64,000 nucleotides of DNA from Mesorhizobium sp. CU3 (GCF_006442965.1 NZ_VFWX01000013.1:147244-211243), one strand, 5' to 3'. Counted from the stretch's first letter, positions 25,982-34,273 are shown. The notes: generated from the letters alone by a model not told the origin. Numbers and translations: made by a program.

Positions 25982-26689
25982 TTACAGCAGCCGGTCGACA
26001 TCCGCTTCGGAGAATCCAAAGCCGGCCATCAGGTCGCGGTGCCACCGGCTTCCAAGCAGGCTACCCAGACAGTCGTCGACACGCCGTCTCAATGCGTCGT
26101 TGCCTTTGGCGACCGCAAAGGCACCAGCGGCCGGCAACCGTTCGGACGCGGGAACGTCGATGACATCGAGCATTGCATCCGATCGCCGCGCGATATAGCC
26201 GCGATGCGCCATGGCAACGCTGGCATAGGCTTGCACCATGCCGGCAGCCACCGCCTCCGCCGCTTCGGCCTGCGTGGCGAACACCTTGATCCGCTCGGGC
26301 GGCATGCCGTTCTGCAGGGCCGTCCGATGCTGGATCTGGTCCGATATCACGCCAAGCCTCGCCGAGGGATGGCCTGCAAGAGAGCGATAGCCGTCAAGGT
26401 CGAGCGGGTTGCCGCTCGCGACCATCAACCCGTCGGGCAGCGACCAGATCGGGCGGCTGAAGTCCACCAGCTTGCCGCGCTCTTCGGAGATGAAAAGCCC
26501 GGTCGTCACGTCCCAGCGGCCGTCGGCCAGTCCCGGCAGCAATTCGGCGAATTCAGCCTCGATGGGCGTGAAAGCCGTCGTTCCGGACATCGCGCAGATC
26601 TTCTCGGCCAGCATGGCGTCGCAGCCGTCGAGTTTCCCAGATGCATCGGTGAAGCAGAAGGGCGGCTCCTGTAGAAAGGCGAATCTCAT
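25982..26689 (-). CDS. Solute-binding protein-like (SBP_bac_3) without signal peptide
   Basis: 235 residues of a type II periplasmic-binding fold. It starts directly on the first strand (MRFAFLQEPPFCFTDASGKL) and continues DGCDAMLAEKICAMSG, WDVTTGLFISEERGKLVDFS and LGVISDQIQHRTAL, as in amino-acid-binding proteins. No signal peptide or membrane anchor precedes it, and no transporter permease or ATPase is nearby. It may be a cytosolic ligand-binding protein or a truncated receptor. It lies 27 bases after the P450 gene on the same strand and is probably co-transcribed. Confidence 0.78.
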   Translation of the reverse strand: MRFAFLQEPPFCFTDASGKLDGCDAMLAEKICAMSGTTAFTPIEAEFAELLPGLADGRWDVTTGLFISEERGKLVDFSRPIWSLPDGLMVASGNPLDLDGYRSLAGHPSARLGVISDQIQHRTALQNGMPPERIKVFATQAEAAEAVAAGMVQAYASVAMAHRGYIARRSDAMLDVIDVPASERLPAAGAFAVAKGNDALRRRVDDCLGSLLGSRWHRDLMAGFGFSEADVDRLL

Positions 26690-26716
26690 TTTCCGGGCTC
26701 TCTGGATTGTTGCGGG

Positions 26717-27955
26717 TCAGAAGCTAACGGTGAGCGCTTCCAGCCCATGGAAATGGTAGGTGTCGCGAAAGCGCGGCTCGCCGGCGAACTGCAGCTTCGG
26801 CAGCCGGTCGAACAGCGTCTTCAGCGACACCTGCAATTCCAGCCGCGCCAGCGGCGCGCCGATGCAGAAATGAATGCCGGCGCCGAAGGATACGTTCTTC
26901 TGGTCGGTGCGGGACGCGTTGAAAGTGTCAGGCCCGGCGAAGGCCAGCGGATCATGATTGGCCATACCGAGCAGCAGCGCGATCTTGTCGCCGGGCTGGA
27001 GCAGAATGCCCGGCTTCCACTCCATCTCTTCATAGGCATAGCGCAGGAACATATGCAGCGGCGCATCGAAGCGCAGGCATTCCTCGACCGTGGCGGCGTT
27101 GGCCTCCGGCGTCCCGAAGAAGCTGCGTGGATCGCCGCCTTGCGCGAGGATCGATCTCACGGCATTCCCGGTCTGGTGCACGGTCGCCTCGTGGCCGGCA
27201 TTGAGCAGAAGGATAGTCGAGGAAACCAGCTCGTCCTCCGACAGTTTTTGGCCATTGTCTTGCGCCTCGATCAGCAGCGACAGCAGGTCGTCGCCGGGTT
27301 TCTTGCGCCGCTCGGCGACATAGCCGCGCAGGAAATCGGAAAATTCGCGCGCGGCGCGGTTGGCCGCGTCCTCGGTCTCGCGCGTGCGGCCATGGGTGTA
27401 CATGGCGACCATATGATGCGACCAGTCGAGCAGTTGCGGCCCCATCTCGACCGGGACGCCGAGCATTTCGGCGATGATGGTGATCGGCAAAGGCGAGGCA
27501 TAGGCGGGCAGGAGGTCGACGCTCCCCGGTTCGAAGCGGTCGATCAGCTCATTGGCCAGCGCCTCGATGCGCGGCCTCAGTCGCTCGACCTGGCGCGAGA
27601 CGAAGGCGCGGTTGACCAGCGTCCTGAGCCTGGTGTGCACCGGCGGCTCGAGCTCCAGCATCGAATTGGCCTCGATGCCGTCGAAAGCGGCAAGATGCGA
27701 CCGGTCGTTGCCGATGCCGCGGCTGTCGGGAATGCCTGCCGGATTCTGGCGGCCGAAGCGGCGGTCACGCAAGAGGCGGCTGACGTCGTCGAAGCCGCCG
27801 AAACACCAGAACCCGTAATTGTCCCAGAAGAAGGCGTTCGCTGCGCCATGCAAGAAGGCATAGGCCTCATACGGATTCTGCACGAAGGTCGGCTCATGCG
27901 GGTCGAGCCGCAGGCGGCGGCTGGCTTGATCGAAGGTGAGATAGGCTGGCGTCAT
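26717..27955 (-). CDS. Cytochrome P450
   Basis: 412 residues, bacterial class I. The heme loop is FGAGIHFCIGAPLARLE with the axial cysteine near residue 364. The K-helix E-x-x-R is in VEECLRFD, and the I-helix reads LLLNAGHEATVHQ, with the acid-alcohol pair shifted to Glu-Ala-Thr. No ferredoxin or reductase gene is adjacent, so redox partners must be encoded elsewhere. Substrate unknown. It is the first gene of a likely two-gene unit with the signal-less binding protein. Confidence 0.93.
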   Translation of the reverse strand: MTPAYLTFDQASRRLRLDPHEPTFVQNPYEAYAFLHGAANAFFWDNYGFWCFGGFDDVSRLLRDRRFGRQNPAGIPDSRGIGNDRSHLAAFDGIEANSMLELEPPVHTRLRTLVNRAFVSRQVERLRPRIEALANELIDRFEPGSVDLLPAYASPLPITIIAEMLGVPVEMGPQLLDWSHHMVAMYTHGRTRETEDAANRAAREFSDFLRGYVAERRKKPGDDLLSLLIEAQDNGQKLSEDELVSSTILLLNAGHEATVHQTGNAVRSILAQGGDPRSFFGTPEANAATVEECLRFDAPLHMFLRYAYEEMEWKPGILLQPGDKIALLLGMANHDPLAFAGPDTFNASRTDQKNVSFGAGIHFCIGAPLARLELQVSLKTLFDRLPKLQFAGEPRFRDTYHFHGLEALTVSF

Positions 27956-28035
27956 GCTCGATCTTTAGCGCGCCTTGTCAGCGCGATGCCAGACGGTGTT
28001 TTGACGCCCTTGACGCAGAAGCGTTGAGCCAGCCG

Positions 28036-28764
28036 CTAATGCCCTGGCTTCAGGATTCCTGCCACCTTGGCGGCAATCGCAGCATCGAGTGCCTGCCAGC
28101 TACCCAGTAGCTCGCGCGGAAAGCGATAGGTGACGCTGAGCTCGTCGCCGACCTGGATATCGCGCTCGCAGGGCGCGAGCGACTCCTCGGCGCTCGGGCC
28201 GCTGAGGCAGCGGGCGACGAACGGATCCTTGCCGGCCCGCTCGGCGACAGCCAGCACCTCGTTCAGATAGCCTGATTTTTCGCTGAAGGCGTAGATCGTC
28301 GTGCCGCCGGGACCGGGCGTTCCAGGCTTTTCGATCAGCGCGCTGTAGATCGGCGCGAAACGGCCGCTCATGTCGCGCGACATCATGCGCGGCTCGAACG
28401 ACAGGAAGATAATCTTCTTGGTTGTGGCGTGGTTGAAGTCGTCGCGCGCTGCCGTGCTGTAGCCGTCCATCTCGGGATAGCGCAGATAGAGATCGAGCCG
28501 CGAGGCAATGCCGTCGCGCCGAGCCTGCTCGAAGCGGATGAAGTTTGCCGGCACGGCGATCACATTGTTGCCCATGACGACCTGGCGCAGGGTCGTGTCA
28601 TCGGTGTAGCCGGCCATGGCGATCGAGCGCCCCAGCGATTTGCCGCCGAGGCTGATGGCCACCGAAAGCAGCGCCAGCGCCGCGAAGACGTAAAAGACCC
28701 GCTTCATGAAGGTCGAGTCGATGACCTGGAAGTCCGGGTTCTCGGCGACGCTTGCCTGTCTCAT
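28036..28764 (-). CDS. Membrane-anchored protein of unknown function
   Basis: About 242 residues from the ATG of MRQASVAENPDF. A membrane segment near residues 20-42 (RVFYVFAALALLSVAISLGG) is followed by a periplasmic or extracytoplasmic domain with FIRFEQARRDGIASRLDLYLRYPEM and a pair of cysteines (VARCLSGP, LAPCERD) that may form a disulfide. I do not recognise the family. A longer in-frame reading is Arg-rich and not believable. It shares an intergenic region of about 100 bases with the next gene. Confidence 0.75.
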   Translation of the reverse strand: MRQASVAENPDFQVIDSTFMKRVFYVFAALALLSVAISLGGKSLGRSIAMAGYTDDTTLRQVVMGNNVIAVPANFIRFEQARRDGIASRLDLYLRYPEMDGYSTAARDDFNHATTKKIIFLSFEPRMMSRDMSGRFAPIYSALIEKPGTPGPGGTTIYAFSEKSGYLNEVLAVAERAGKDPFVARCLSGPSAEESLAPCERDIQVGDELSVTYRFPRELLGSWQALDAAIAAKVAGILKPGH

Positions 28765-28865
28765 CAGCGATTCCCCGATCCGCTCGCCTGTCCACAGGCG
28801 GCACATAAAACGCGGCATGGCTCTTGCAGCGCGTTGGCACGACTGTGCGGTCTCATGGTAAACGG

Positions 28866-29198
28866 ATGGTAAAGATGGAGCTCGTGATGCTTGCTGTCTA
28901 CGCTTTCGCGGTCGGCCTGACCGCTTGCGGACTGGCGGGATCGGCCATGGAGCTGATCTGCGGCCGCCGGCTTGCTTTTGCCGAGCCCTATGTCTCTCCG
29001 GCCTTTGTTCTGCGCTCGCTCGGCGCAACGGCTTGCGCCGGCCCGTTCATGCTCGCCAACGAGGCCCTGGCCGCCCGGCGCGAGGGCCGCATCGGCCTGC
29101 TGGCGCTGTTGTCCTGCGGCTGCACGGCCGTCGCCTGGTCGCTGGCGCTCGGTATCGTGCTTGTCGCCATCGCCTCCTGGGCTACCGGTTCAGTTTGA
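28866..29198 (+). CDS. Small polytopic membrane protein of unknown function
   Basis: 110 residues with three hydrophobic segments (about residues 5-27, 45-62 and 75-102). The conserved-looking parts are GSAMELICGRRLAFAEPY and GPFMLANEALAARREGR between helices. No enzymatic motif is seen. The start at ATG 28866 or 28875 is uncertain. It is divergent from the anchored protein gene. Confidence 0.65.
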   Translation: MVKMELVMLAVYAFAVGLTACGLAGSAMELICGRRLAFAEPYVSPAFVLRSLGATACAGPFMLANEALAARREGRIGLLALLSCGCTAVAWSLALGIVLVAIASWATGSV

Positions 29199-29297
29199 TT
29201 CCAGGCATATCCTGTTTCGGAAACAGCCGCGCACTTTCGCGCGCCATGCTTTAGGCTCGGCCAACTTCCCAGCTTCAAACGAATCGGAGATCAGACA

Positions 29298-29825
29298 ATG
29301 CCGCTCTATGCGATCGACGGAAACGCGCCCGAGTTCGAGGATGCCGACACGAACTGGATCGCGCCCGACGCCACGCTGATCGGCAATCTCAGGATCGGCC
29401 GCAACGCCGGCTTCTGGTTCGGCGTCGTCATCCGCGGCGATGGTGAGCCCATTGCGATCGGCGCCGACACCAATGTGCAGGAACATACGATCATGCACAC
29501 CGACCCCGGTTTCCCGCTGACCATCGGCCAGGGCTGCACGATCGGCCACCGCGCCCTGCTGCATGGCTGCACGATCGGCGACAACAGCCTGATCGGCATG
29601 GGCGCCATCGTGCTGAACGGCGCCAGGATCGGCAACAACTCGCTGGTCGGCGCAGGCGCGCTGGTGACGGAGAACAAGGTTTTTCCGGACAATTCGCTGA
29701 TCGTCGGCTCGCCAGCCAAAGTGATCCGCACGCTGGACGAGGCGGCGATCGAACGGCTTCGCGTCTCGGCCGCGCACTATGTTGCCAACGCCAAGCGCTT
29801 CAAGGCCAAGCTCAAGTCGGTGTAG
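29298..29825 (+). CDS. Gamma carbonic anhydrase family protein
   Basis: 175 residues with a left-handed beta-helix of hexapeptide repeats. The zinc ligands are in VQEHTIMHTD and IGHRALLHGC, and VVIRGDGEPIAIGADTNVQ is the family signature. The C-terminal helix (SAAHYVANAKRFK) closes the trimer. Homologues hydrate CO2 or, in eukaryotes and alphaproteobacteria, resemble complex I-associated subunits. Activity is likely but not assured from sequence. Confidence 0.9.
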   Translation: MPLYAIDGNAPEFEDADTNWIAPDATLIGNLRIGRNAGFWFGVVIRGDGEPIAIGADTNVQEHTIMHTDPGFPLTIGQGCTIGHRALLHGCTIGDNSLIGMGAIVLNGARIGNNSLVGAGALVTENKVFPDNSLIVGSPAKVIRTLDEAAIERLRVSAAHYVANAKRFKAKLKSV

Positions 29826-29856
29826 CCGCTCGCTTCCCGCATCTTGCCGACTTGCA

Positions 29857-30417
29857 TCAGGCGCCGCCTTTGCCTGCGGCCCCGCGAAGCAGGGAAGCGC
29901 CCTGTTCGAAGCCGGCCTTCTCCGCGCCCTCGAGCGCGGTTTCGTAGTCGTCAATGCGTGTCCTGAGCAGCGCGTCGGCGCCGGAGGCAAGCAGCAGGCG
30001 GATCGCTTCGGCGTCGCGCTGGCACACCGCGTAGTGGAGTGGCGTCCAGTCGTTCACGCCGCGCATGTTTGGATCGGCGCCGTGGTCGAGCAGGATGCGG
30101 ATGAGTTCCAGCCGGTCCGGCCGCTCCGTTGAAAGCGCGGCAATGATCGAGGGAAACCCGCCGGGATCCTGATAATTCGGATCCGAGCCGGCATCGAGCA
30201 GCGTGGCGACGAAGCTGCTCGGGCTCCAGTAGATCGCGGACTCCAGCGGGTGCCCGAGGCCGAGCTCGAACGGCATCCTCTCGTCGAACCAGCGCGGCGC
30301 GCCGCCGAGGGCTGCACTCAGAGCGTCGAAGTCACCGGCCTTGAAGGCGTCGTCGATGGCTCTGAACAACTTTGCCTGCTCGCAGCGGTCGTCAGGGATT
30401 TCCAGCATTGCCTTCAT
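29857..30417 (-). CDS. Ankyrin repeat protein
   Basis: About 186 residues. Three to four ankyrin repeats run from about residue 55 (HPLESAIYWSPSSFVATLLDAGSDPNY, shown here in part) through LELIRILLDHGADPN and WTPLHYAVCQRDAEAIRLLL. The N-terminal 40 residues form a helical lead-in. No signal peptide or toxin domain is attached, so it is likely a cytosolic binding protein. Its partner is unknown. Starts at 30417 and 30408 are both possible. Confidence 0.82.
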   Translation of the reverse strand: MKAMLEIPDDRCEQAKLFRAIDDAFKAGDFDALSAALGGAPRWFDERMPFELGLGHPLESAIYWSPSSFVATLLDAGSDPNYQDPGGFPSIIAALSTERPDRLELIRILLDHGADPNMRGVNDWTPLHYAVCQRDAEAIRLLLASGADALLRTRIDDYETALEGAEKAGFEQGASLLRGAAGKGGA

Positions 30418-30535
30418 CCGCAAAAGGACGAGCAATACTGCTCCCATCCGTGCCGATCCGGAAGCCTCCGAGCCAGTGACGCTTCCTCGGCATCGAACTG
30501 ATCGACGGCCTTCACTAAGCTTAGCCAGAAACAGC

Positions 30536-30657
30536 GGAGCCGGCCCCGGGGACAGGGGCCGGCTCCTAAACCCGGTCGTTGGGGACGGGGAGGGTGGGGA
30601 CTCGACCGGGCTTTCTCCCTAAGCGCGTCGCACCAAGGCGACGTGCTTAACTTTTTC
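30536..30657 (+). ncRNA. Candidate trans-acting small RNA with Rho-independent terminator (suhB/mmgR-like)
   Basis: Three hairpins follow in tandem on the plus strand. The first pairs GGAGCCGGCCCC with GGGGCCGGCTCC (12 bp, 7-base loop). The second pairs CCCGGTCG (30570) with CGACCGGG (ends 30610) around a G-rich loop. The single-stranded CTTTCTCCCT comes next. The third pairs AAGCGCGTCGC with GCGACGTGCTT and ends in CTTTTTC, a strong terminator. No plus-strand gene precedes it for 700 bases. The order of G-rich stem-loop, pyrimidine motif and terminator resembles the rhizobial suhB/mmgR (alpha-r8) RNAs; that assignment is from memory. The 5' end is uncertain and may be near 30567. Confidence 0.6.
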
Positions 30658-30712
30658 GCGCAGATCGTGTCCCCGAACGACTGCGCAGTTCTGGACTGAC
30701 GGCTTCGACGCC

Positions 30713-31318
30713 TTAGCGGACGCTGGCGACGGCGTCGTCGCGTCCGTCGTTGATCGTGACCCAAACACCCGAATTCTCGGTCGATTGACGTTTGAGGTAG
30801 GTGTAGACCGTGTCGTTCCAGGCGAGCACTTTCGGCTCGAGATTGTCGAGAATGAAATCTCCGAGGCTGGTGTGCACCGTCAGCACCGCATGGCCGTCGC
30901 CATTGGGCTGGCGCACCACGGTCATCAAGAGATCGCCGGCCGGCACGCCCGCGGCCATCAACTCGCGGCGCTTCTCCAGCCCATAATCCTCGCAGTCGCC
31001 AAAGCCGTTGTCGGGATAGGCCCAGTATTCCTCGACGCCGTAGTTTTCCAGGTCCGTCTTCGGTTTGATGCGGGTGTTGACGGAATTGTTGACGTTGATG
31101 ATCGTCGCCCACAGCTTGCGCGTCAGCTCGACCGGCGCACCCTTGGGCGTGCGCTGGTTGCACTCGGCCGGAATGCGCTGGCAGAAATCGTAATGGCCGA
31201 CCGGCTGGGTGGTGCGGCCGCCGGTGTGCATGAAGGTCGGTCCAGCGTTCGCCGTTCCCCAGGCGGAAAGCTGCATTGCCATTGCCAAGAGCAACAGCTT
31301 GCCCCTCGTCATTTTCAT
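30713..31318 (-). CDS. Transglutaminase-like cysteine peptidase (BTLCP family), exported
   Basis: 201 residues with a signal peptide (cleavage near TANA-G, residue 26). The papain-like triad is Cys109 (NGFGDCEDYGL), His143 (GDGHAVLTV) and Asp158 (FILDNL). This is the BTLCP family (PF06035). Its LapG relatives cleave a surface adhesin when signalled by cyclic-di-GMP, but no LapD or LapA partner lies nearby. It is divergently placed from the small-RNA candidate, and a tandem PilZ gene follows upstream. Confidence 0.9.
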   Translation of the reverse strand: MKMTRGKLLLLAMAMQLSAWGTANAGPTFMHTGGRTTQPVGHYDFCQRIPAECNQRTPKGAPVELTRKLWATIINVNNSVNTRIKPKTDLENYGVEEYWAYPDNGFGDCEDYGLEKRRELMAAGVPAGDLLMTVVRQPNGDGHAVLTVHTSLGDFILDNLEPKVLAWNDTVYTYLKRQSTENSGVWVTINDGRDDAVASVR

Positions 31319-31484
31319 TGTTGTAGTCTCCCCGTTCGAGAAGACTGTGCCACGATGGGATTTATTTGACGCAAAAACCCGAAGTAGACATTGAGTAAAA
31401 CGCCGGTCGAATAAGCATAAAATTTGAACTATCAGGATTTGAGTTTATTGAGATTCGAGAACTTCCAGCCTGCGGCAAGGCAAC
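31319..31484. other. A/T-rich intergenic stretch before the BTLCP gene
   Basis: This 166-base stretch is clearly A/T richer than its surroundings and should hold the BTLCP promoter. I see no reading frame, repeat or clear sigma-70 consensus. Confidence 0.4.
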
Positions 31485-31510
31485 AAAAAACCGGCCGCGG
31501 GCGGCCGGTT
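31485..31510 (-). terminator. Rho-independent terminator of the PilZ gene
   Basis: On the minus strand CCGGCCGC and GCGGCCGG pair around two bases plus flank, followed by a run of six T, 25 bases after the PilZ stop. Confidence 0.85.
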
Positions 31511-31535
31511 CGGGTCGAGCATAAAGACAGATGCT

Positions 31536-32153
31536 TCAGGAACGCGGCGCGTTGAATTCCTGGTCGAGCGTTTCCGGCCGCTGGATGACTGCGAACTCGA
31601 TGGCGACGCCATCCTCGAAATGGCGCACCACCTGGCCGCGCATCGTGCCCAGCATGACCTGGATCCCGATCGCCGGCTTGACGTCGATCTCGATCGCCGC
31701 GCCCGAAAGCGACAGGTCGATGATGCGGCATTGATACTGGCGTCCGTCGATAAGCTGCAGAACGCTCATCGGATTGCGCGGCGCCACGCGCTCGTGGCGG
31801 CGGTCTTCCGGCAGGTCAAGCTCGTGCTTGTTGGCGAGCCAGGTAAGCTGCGCGGCGAGCTTGTCCTTCTTGCGGTCGGACGCAATGACGGTCATGGCGA
31901 AACCGTCTTGCGATGTGCGCGTCACCACGCCTTCGATACGACCGATATGGTCGATATAGGCGATGATCTTTTCGCCAGGCATGCCGATGCGTTCGGCGCG
32001 CAAGGCGACGTTGCCGGGCGACATGTCGATCACCTGGCATGGATGCTCGGTGCGGTCTTCCAGCATGAAGCGTCCGTAGATCTTGACTTGGACACGCTGG
32101 AAGTTGCGCCGCTCAGCTCGTGACGGTGCGTAATCTACCGCCGCTGACCTCAT
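31536..32153 (-). CDS. Tandem PilZ domain protein (cyclic-di-GMP receptor candidate)
   Basis: 205 residues with two PilZ-like domains. The first has ERRNFQRVQVKIYGRFM and VIDMSPGNVAL. The second has RRHERVAPRNPMSVLQL and IIDLSLSGAAIEID, which keeps the R-x-x-x-R and D/N-x-S-x-x-G pattern better. It probably binds cyclic-di-GMP through the second domain. Tandem PilZ proteins in rhizobia influence motility and surface polysaccharide. The target here is unknown. It ends at a strong terminator. Confidence 0.85.
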   Translation of the reverse strand: MRSAAVDYAPSRAERRNFQRVQVKIYGRFMLEDRTEHPCQVIDMSPGNVALRAERIGMPGEKIIAYIDHIGRIEGVVTRTSQDGFAMTVIASDRKKDKLAAQLTWLANKHELDLPEDRRHERVAPRNPMSVLQLIDGRQYQCRIIDLSLSGAAIEIDVKPAIGIQVMLGTMRGQVVRHFEDGVAIEFAVIQRPETLDQEFNAPRS

Positions 32154-32327
32154 GCTGGCTACACCCCGTTGGCATTCCGCGCGCCGATGCGAGGAATTTC
32201 GAGCGCAAACTTACCGCGAAGCAGGTTAACAAACGGGAAAAATTGGCCGTTGATACCTAAAGCCGAGAGGTCGGCGAAGGCCTGAAAAGCCGACCGAAGA
32301 CGGGAGCAAAAGCCGCCGCCAGACAGT

Positions 32328-32972
32328 CTATTCGTGACGCCCGCCATCGAAAACGACGAGGTGCCGGATGCGGCGCGCGCGGCCGAGTTCCGAGATCGTT
32401 TCAGGCGGATCGAATTCGGTCGGAACCAGCGAAGGAACGTCGATCGCAGGCCGGTTTTTGAGGAACATCGGCTCCTTGCTCGGGTCGATGACGCGGATCG
32501 AATCGATGAGGGCATCGGCCAGAGGATCCGCGCCGAGCCAGAACGGTCTCTCCGCGGCGCTGATGATGCCGAGGCAGCGCGGGTTCTCCGCGCCGCCGTC
32601 GAGCGGCAGCGCAAGCAGTTCGAACTTCATCGAGCGGCCGTTGCGGCTGAACCCTTCATAAGTCAGCAAAAGCACGGATTTCTGTTCGAAAACGCCAAAC
32701 ATGAGCCGTGATACCAGCCGCTGATCTTTTTCGCGCCAGAGCGAGGGGAAAGAGAAGCCCTTGAGCTCGCGGCCATAGCAGGCGCAGAGCCGCGTGCCGG
32801 CCAGCCGGAAAACCGCCTCGCCACGCGTGTCGCGCTCCAGGATGAACGTGTCGGCCAGTAGCGACTTGATATCGGCCGGCTCCACTTCCGATCGCTTCGG
32901 TGCCGGGCGGCCGTCACGCAACTGGTTCCAATATTGGAACAGCGTGATCGATCCGTTCTCGTTCATGTCCAT
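32328..32972 (-). CDS. PAS domain protein (PAS_5/DUF1488-like architecture, stand-alone)
   Basis: About 214 residues from the ATG of MDMNENGSITLFQYWNQLRDGR, which follows GGAGCGGA. The body is one PAS-type sensor fold (PF07310, PAS_5): FILERDTRGEAVFRLAGTRLC, ACYGRELKGFSFPSLW, LLLTYEGFSRNGR and LLALPLDGG. No kinase, cyclase or DNA-binding domain is attached. Proteins of this type occur in many copies in alphaproteobacteria with unclear roles. Its upstream region has CtrA-like half-sites, and the PilZ gene lies downstream on the same strand. Confidence 0.8.
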   Translation of the reverse strand: MDMNENGSITLFQYWNQLRDGRPAPKRSEVEPADIKSLLADTFILERDTRGEAVFRLAGTRLCACYGRELKGFSFPSLWREKDQRLVSRLMFGVFEQKSVLLLTYEGFSRNGRSMKFELLALPLDGGAENPRCLGIISAAERPFWLGADPLADALIDSIRVIDPSKEPMFLKNRPAIDVPSLVPTEFDPPETISELGRARRIRHLVVFDGGRHE

Positions 32973-33072
32973 TCCGCTCCGCGCAGTCTGTCTTGTGTGT
33001 CCCATCGGCGGACAGACAGGGCGCCCTCCGATGACCTTCATGCGGTGCGGAGCAGGATGCGTGCCAGTATCG

Positions 33073-33121
33073 TTAACGTTTGTTCACGCTTCGGGGTCGT
33101 TAAGGTTAACGAATGGTTTAC
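33073..33121. promoter_or_regulatory. CtrA-like binding sites upstream of the PAS gene
   Basis: TTAA-N7-TCAC starts at 33073 and TTAA-N7-TTTAC at 33106, with a further TTAA at 33100. Each is one or two bases from the TTAA-N7-TTAAC CtrA consensus. They lie about 100-150 bases upstream of the PAS start. Confidence 0.4.
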
Positions 33122-33231
33122 GTTGCGAGGCAAGGAAGCCTGTGGCACACCGAAATCACTCCAAAACGGTCGTTTTCGCAATGACCGGCAGCACTTCAGT
33201 CACGAGTTTATGGGGAGCGTGGGGCTCGACC

Positions 33232-33267
33232 GGCCGTTCAGGGGGACACCTGGACGGCCTTCTTTTT
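33232..33267 (+). terminator. Strong orphan Rho-independent terminator (small RNA or attenuator candidate)
   Basis: GGCCGTTCAGG pairs with CCTGGACGGCC (11 bp, one G-U) and is followed by TTCTTTTTG. The 415-base gap between the PAS start and the rhomboid start has no plus-strand gene before this point. Either a small RNA ends here or it attenuates the rhomboid transcript. The upstream bases share a GTGGGG...CTCGACCGG word with the candidate RNA at 30536. Confidence 0.65.
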
Positions 33268-33387
33268 GATTCGCCCTTTTTTTGATTCGGGCCCTTCGCT
33301 CGGCCATTGCGGCGATTCGCTGTTTGCTCGCCGGCCGGGCCGTGATCTACATCGCCCGAATCCAAATTCCAGTCGATTGCAGGATGC

Positions 33388-34137
33388 ATGAGCGAACCGG
33401 TAACCCCTCCTGAAGCCAAGATGCAGCCGGCGGAGCCGCAGCCGGAAGAGGAACAAGAGCGGCGCCGCGAGCCGGTCTTCAACCTGCCGCCGGCGGTGCT
33501 GGCGGTGATCGGCGTCTGCGCGATCGTTTATCTGCTGCAGCAGTATGTCTTGAACGATACGCAGAACATGACGCTGCTCTACGATGGCGCCTTTATCCCG
33601 GTTTTATACACCGGCCAGTACGGCTTCGACTGGTTCCTGTTCACGCGTCCCTTCACCTATGCCTTCATGCATGGGGGCCTTGCCCATATCGCCGTCAACA
33701 TGATCTGGCTTGCCGCTTTCGGTTCGCCGCTCGCCTATCGCATTGGCTCGTTTCGCTTCCTGCTGTTCTACGCGGCGACCGGATTGGCCTCTGTCGGGCT
33801 GTTCTGGGCGCTGCATCCGCATGGCGAGGCGCCGCTCGTCGGCGCATCCGGCGCCATTTCCGGCATGATGGGTGCGGCGGCGCGCTACGGCTTCCATGTC
33901 GACCGCTGGTCCGGCAGGTCGGCCTTCGTCGGCGAGCCGCTGCCGGTGATGCTCGCGCTGCGCTCGCGCCGCGTCATGGTCTTTCTCGGCATTCTCATGG
34001 TCACCAATCTCGCCATCGGCCTGGCCGGCTTTGCGCCGGGCGTCGATGGCCAGGTCGCCTGGGAGGCTCACATCGGTGGCCTGATCGCCGGCTTCTTCGG
34101 CCTGCGGTTCTTCGACCGTCCGCTGCCTGTGGCATAG
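33388..34137 (+). CDS. Rhomboid family intramembrane serine protease
   Basis: 249 residues. A charged, Pro/Glu-rich cytosolic tail of about 30 residues precedes six or seven membrane helices. The catalytic dyad is Ser154 in GASGAISGMMG and His228 in AHIGGLIAG; HGGLAHIAVNMIWL carries the conserved His/Asn of helix 2. The enzyme cleaves membrane-anchored substrates within the bilayer. Substrate unknown. The CBS gene follows on the same strand. Confidence 0.92.
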   Translation: MSEPVTPPEAKMQPAEPQPEEEQERRREPVFNLPPAVLAVIGVCAIVYLLQQYVLNDTQNMTLLYDGAFIPVLYTGQYGFDWFLFTRPFTYAFMHGGLAHIAVNMIWLAAFGSPLAYRIGSFRFLLFYAATGLASVGLFWALHPHGEAPLVGASGAISGMMGAAARYGFHVDRWSGRSAFVGEPLPVMLALRSRRVMVFLGILMVTNLAIGLAGFAPGVDGQVAWEAHIGGLIAGFFGLRFFDRPLPVA

Positions 34138-34273
34138 CGTTGCCGCGCACTTGAAATGCAACCATTGACGGCGCACGATGTTGCCCAGGCACCTGGCGTC
34201 TCTTCCAAGGCGCTGGAGCTGAAAAAAAGCCGGTCGAGGGTAGGAACCGGCGAGCAACGCTGAGGAGGACGCC

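Noticed and set aside
26747..28027. Long plus-strand open frame opposite the P450 gene
   Set aside because: It is Arg/Gly/Gln-rich antisense translation of a well-supported P450 gene.
31536..33041. Complete Lap-type adhesin release system (LapD/LapG/LapA)
   Set aside because: A BTLCP peptidase and a PilZ protein are present, but there is no LapD-like inner-membrane receptor or large adhesin in the window.
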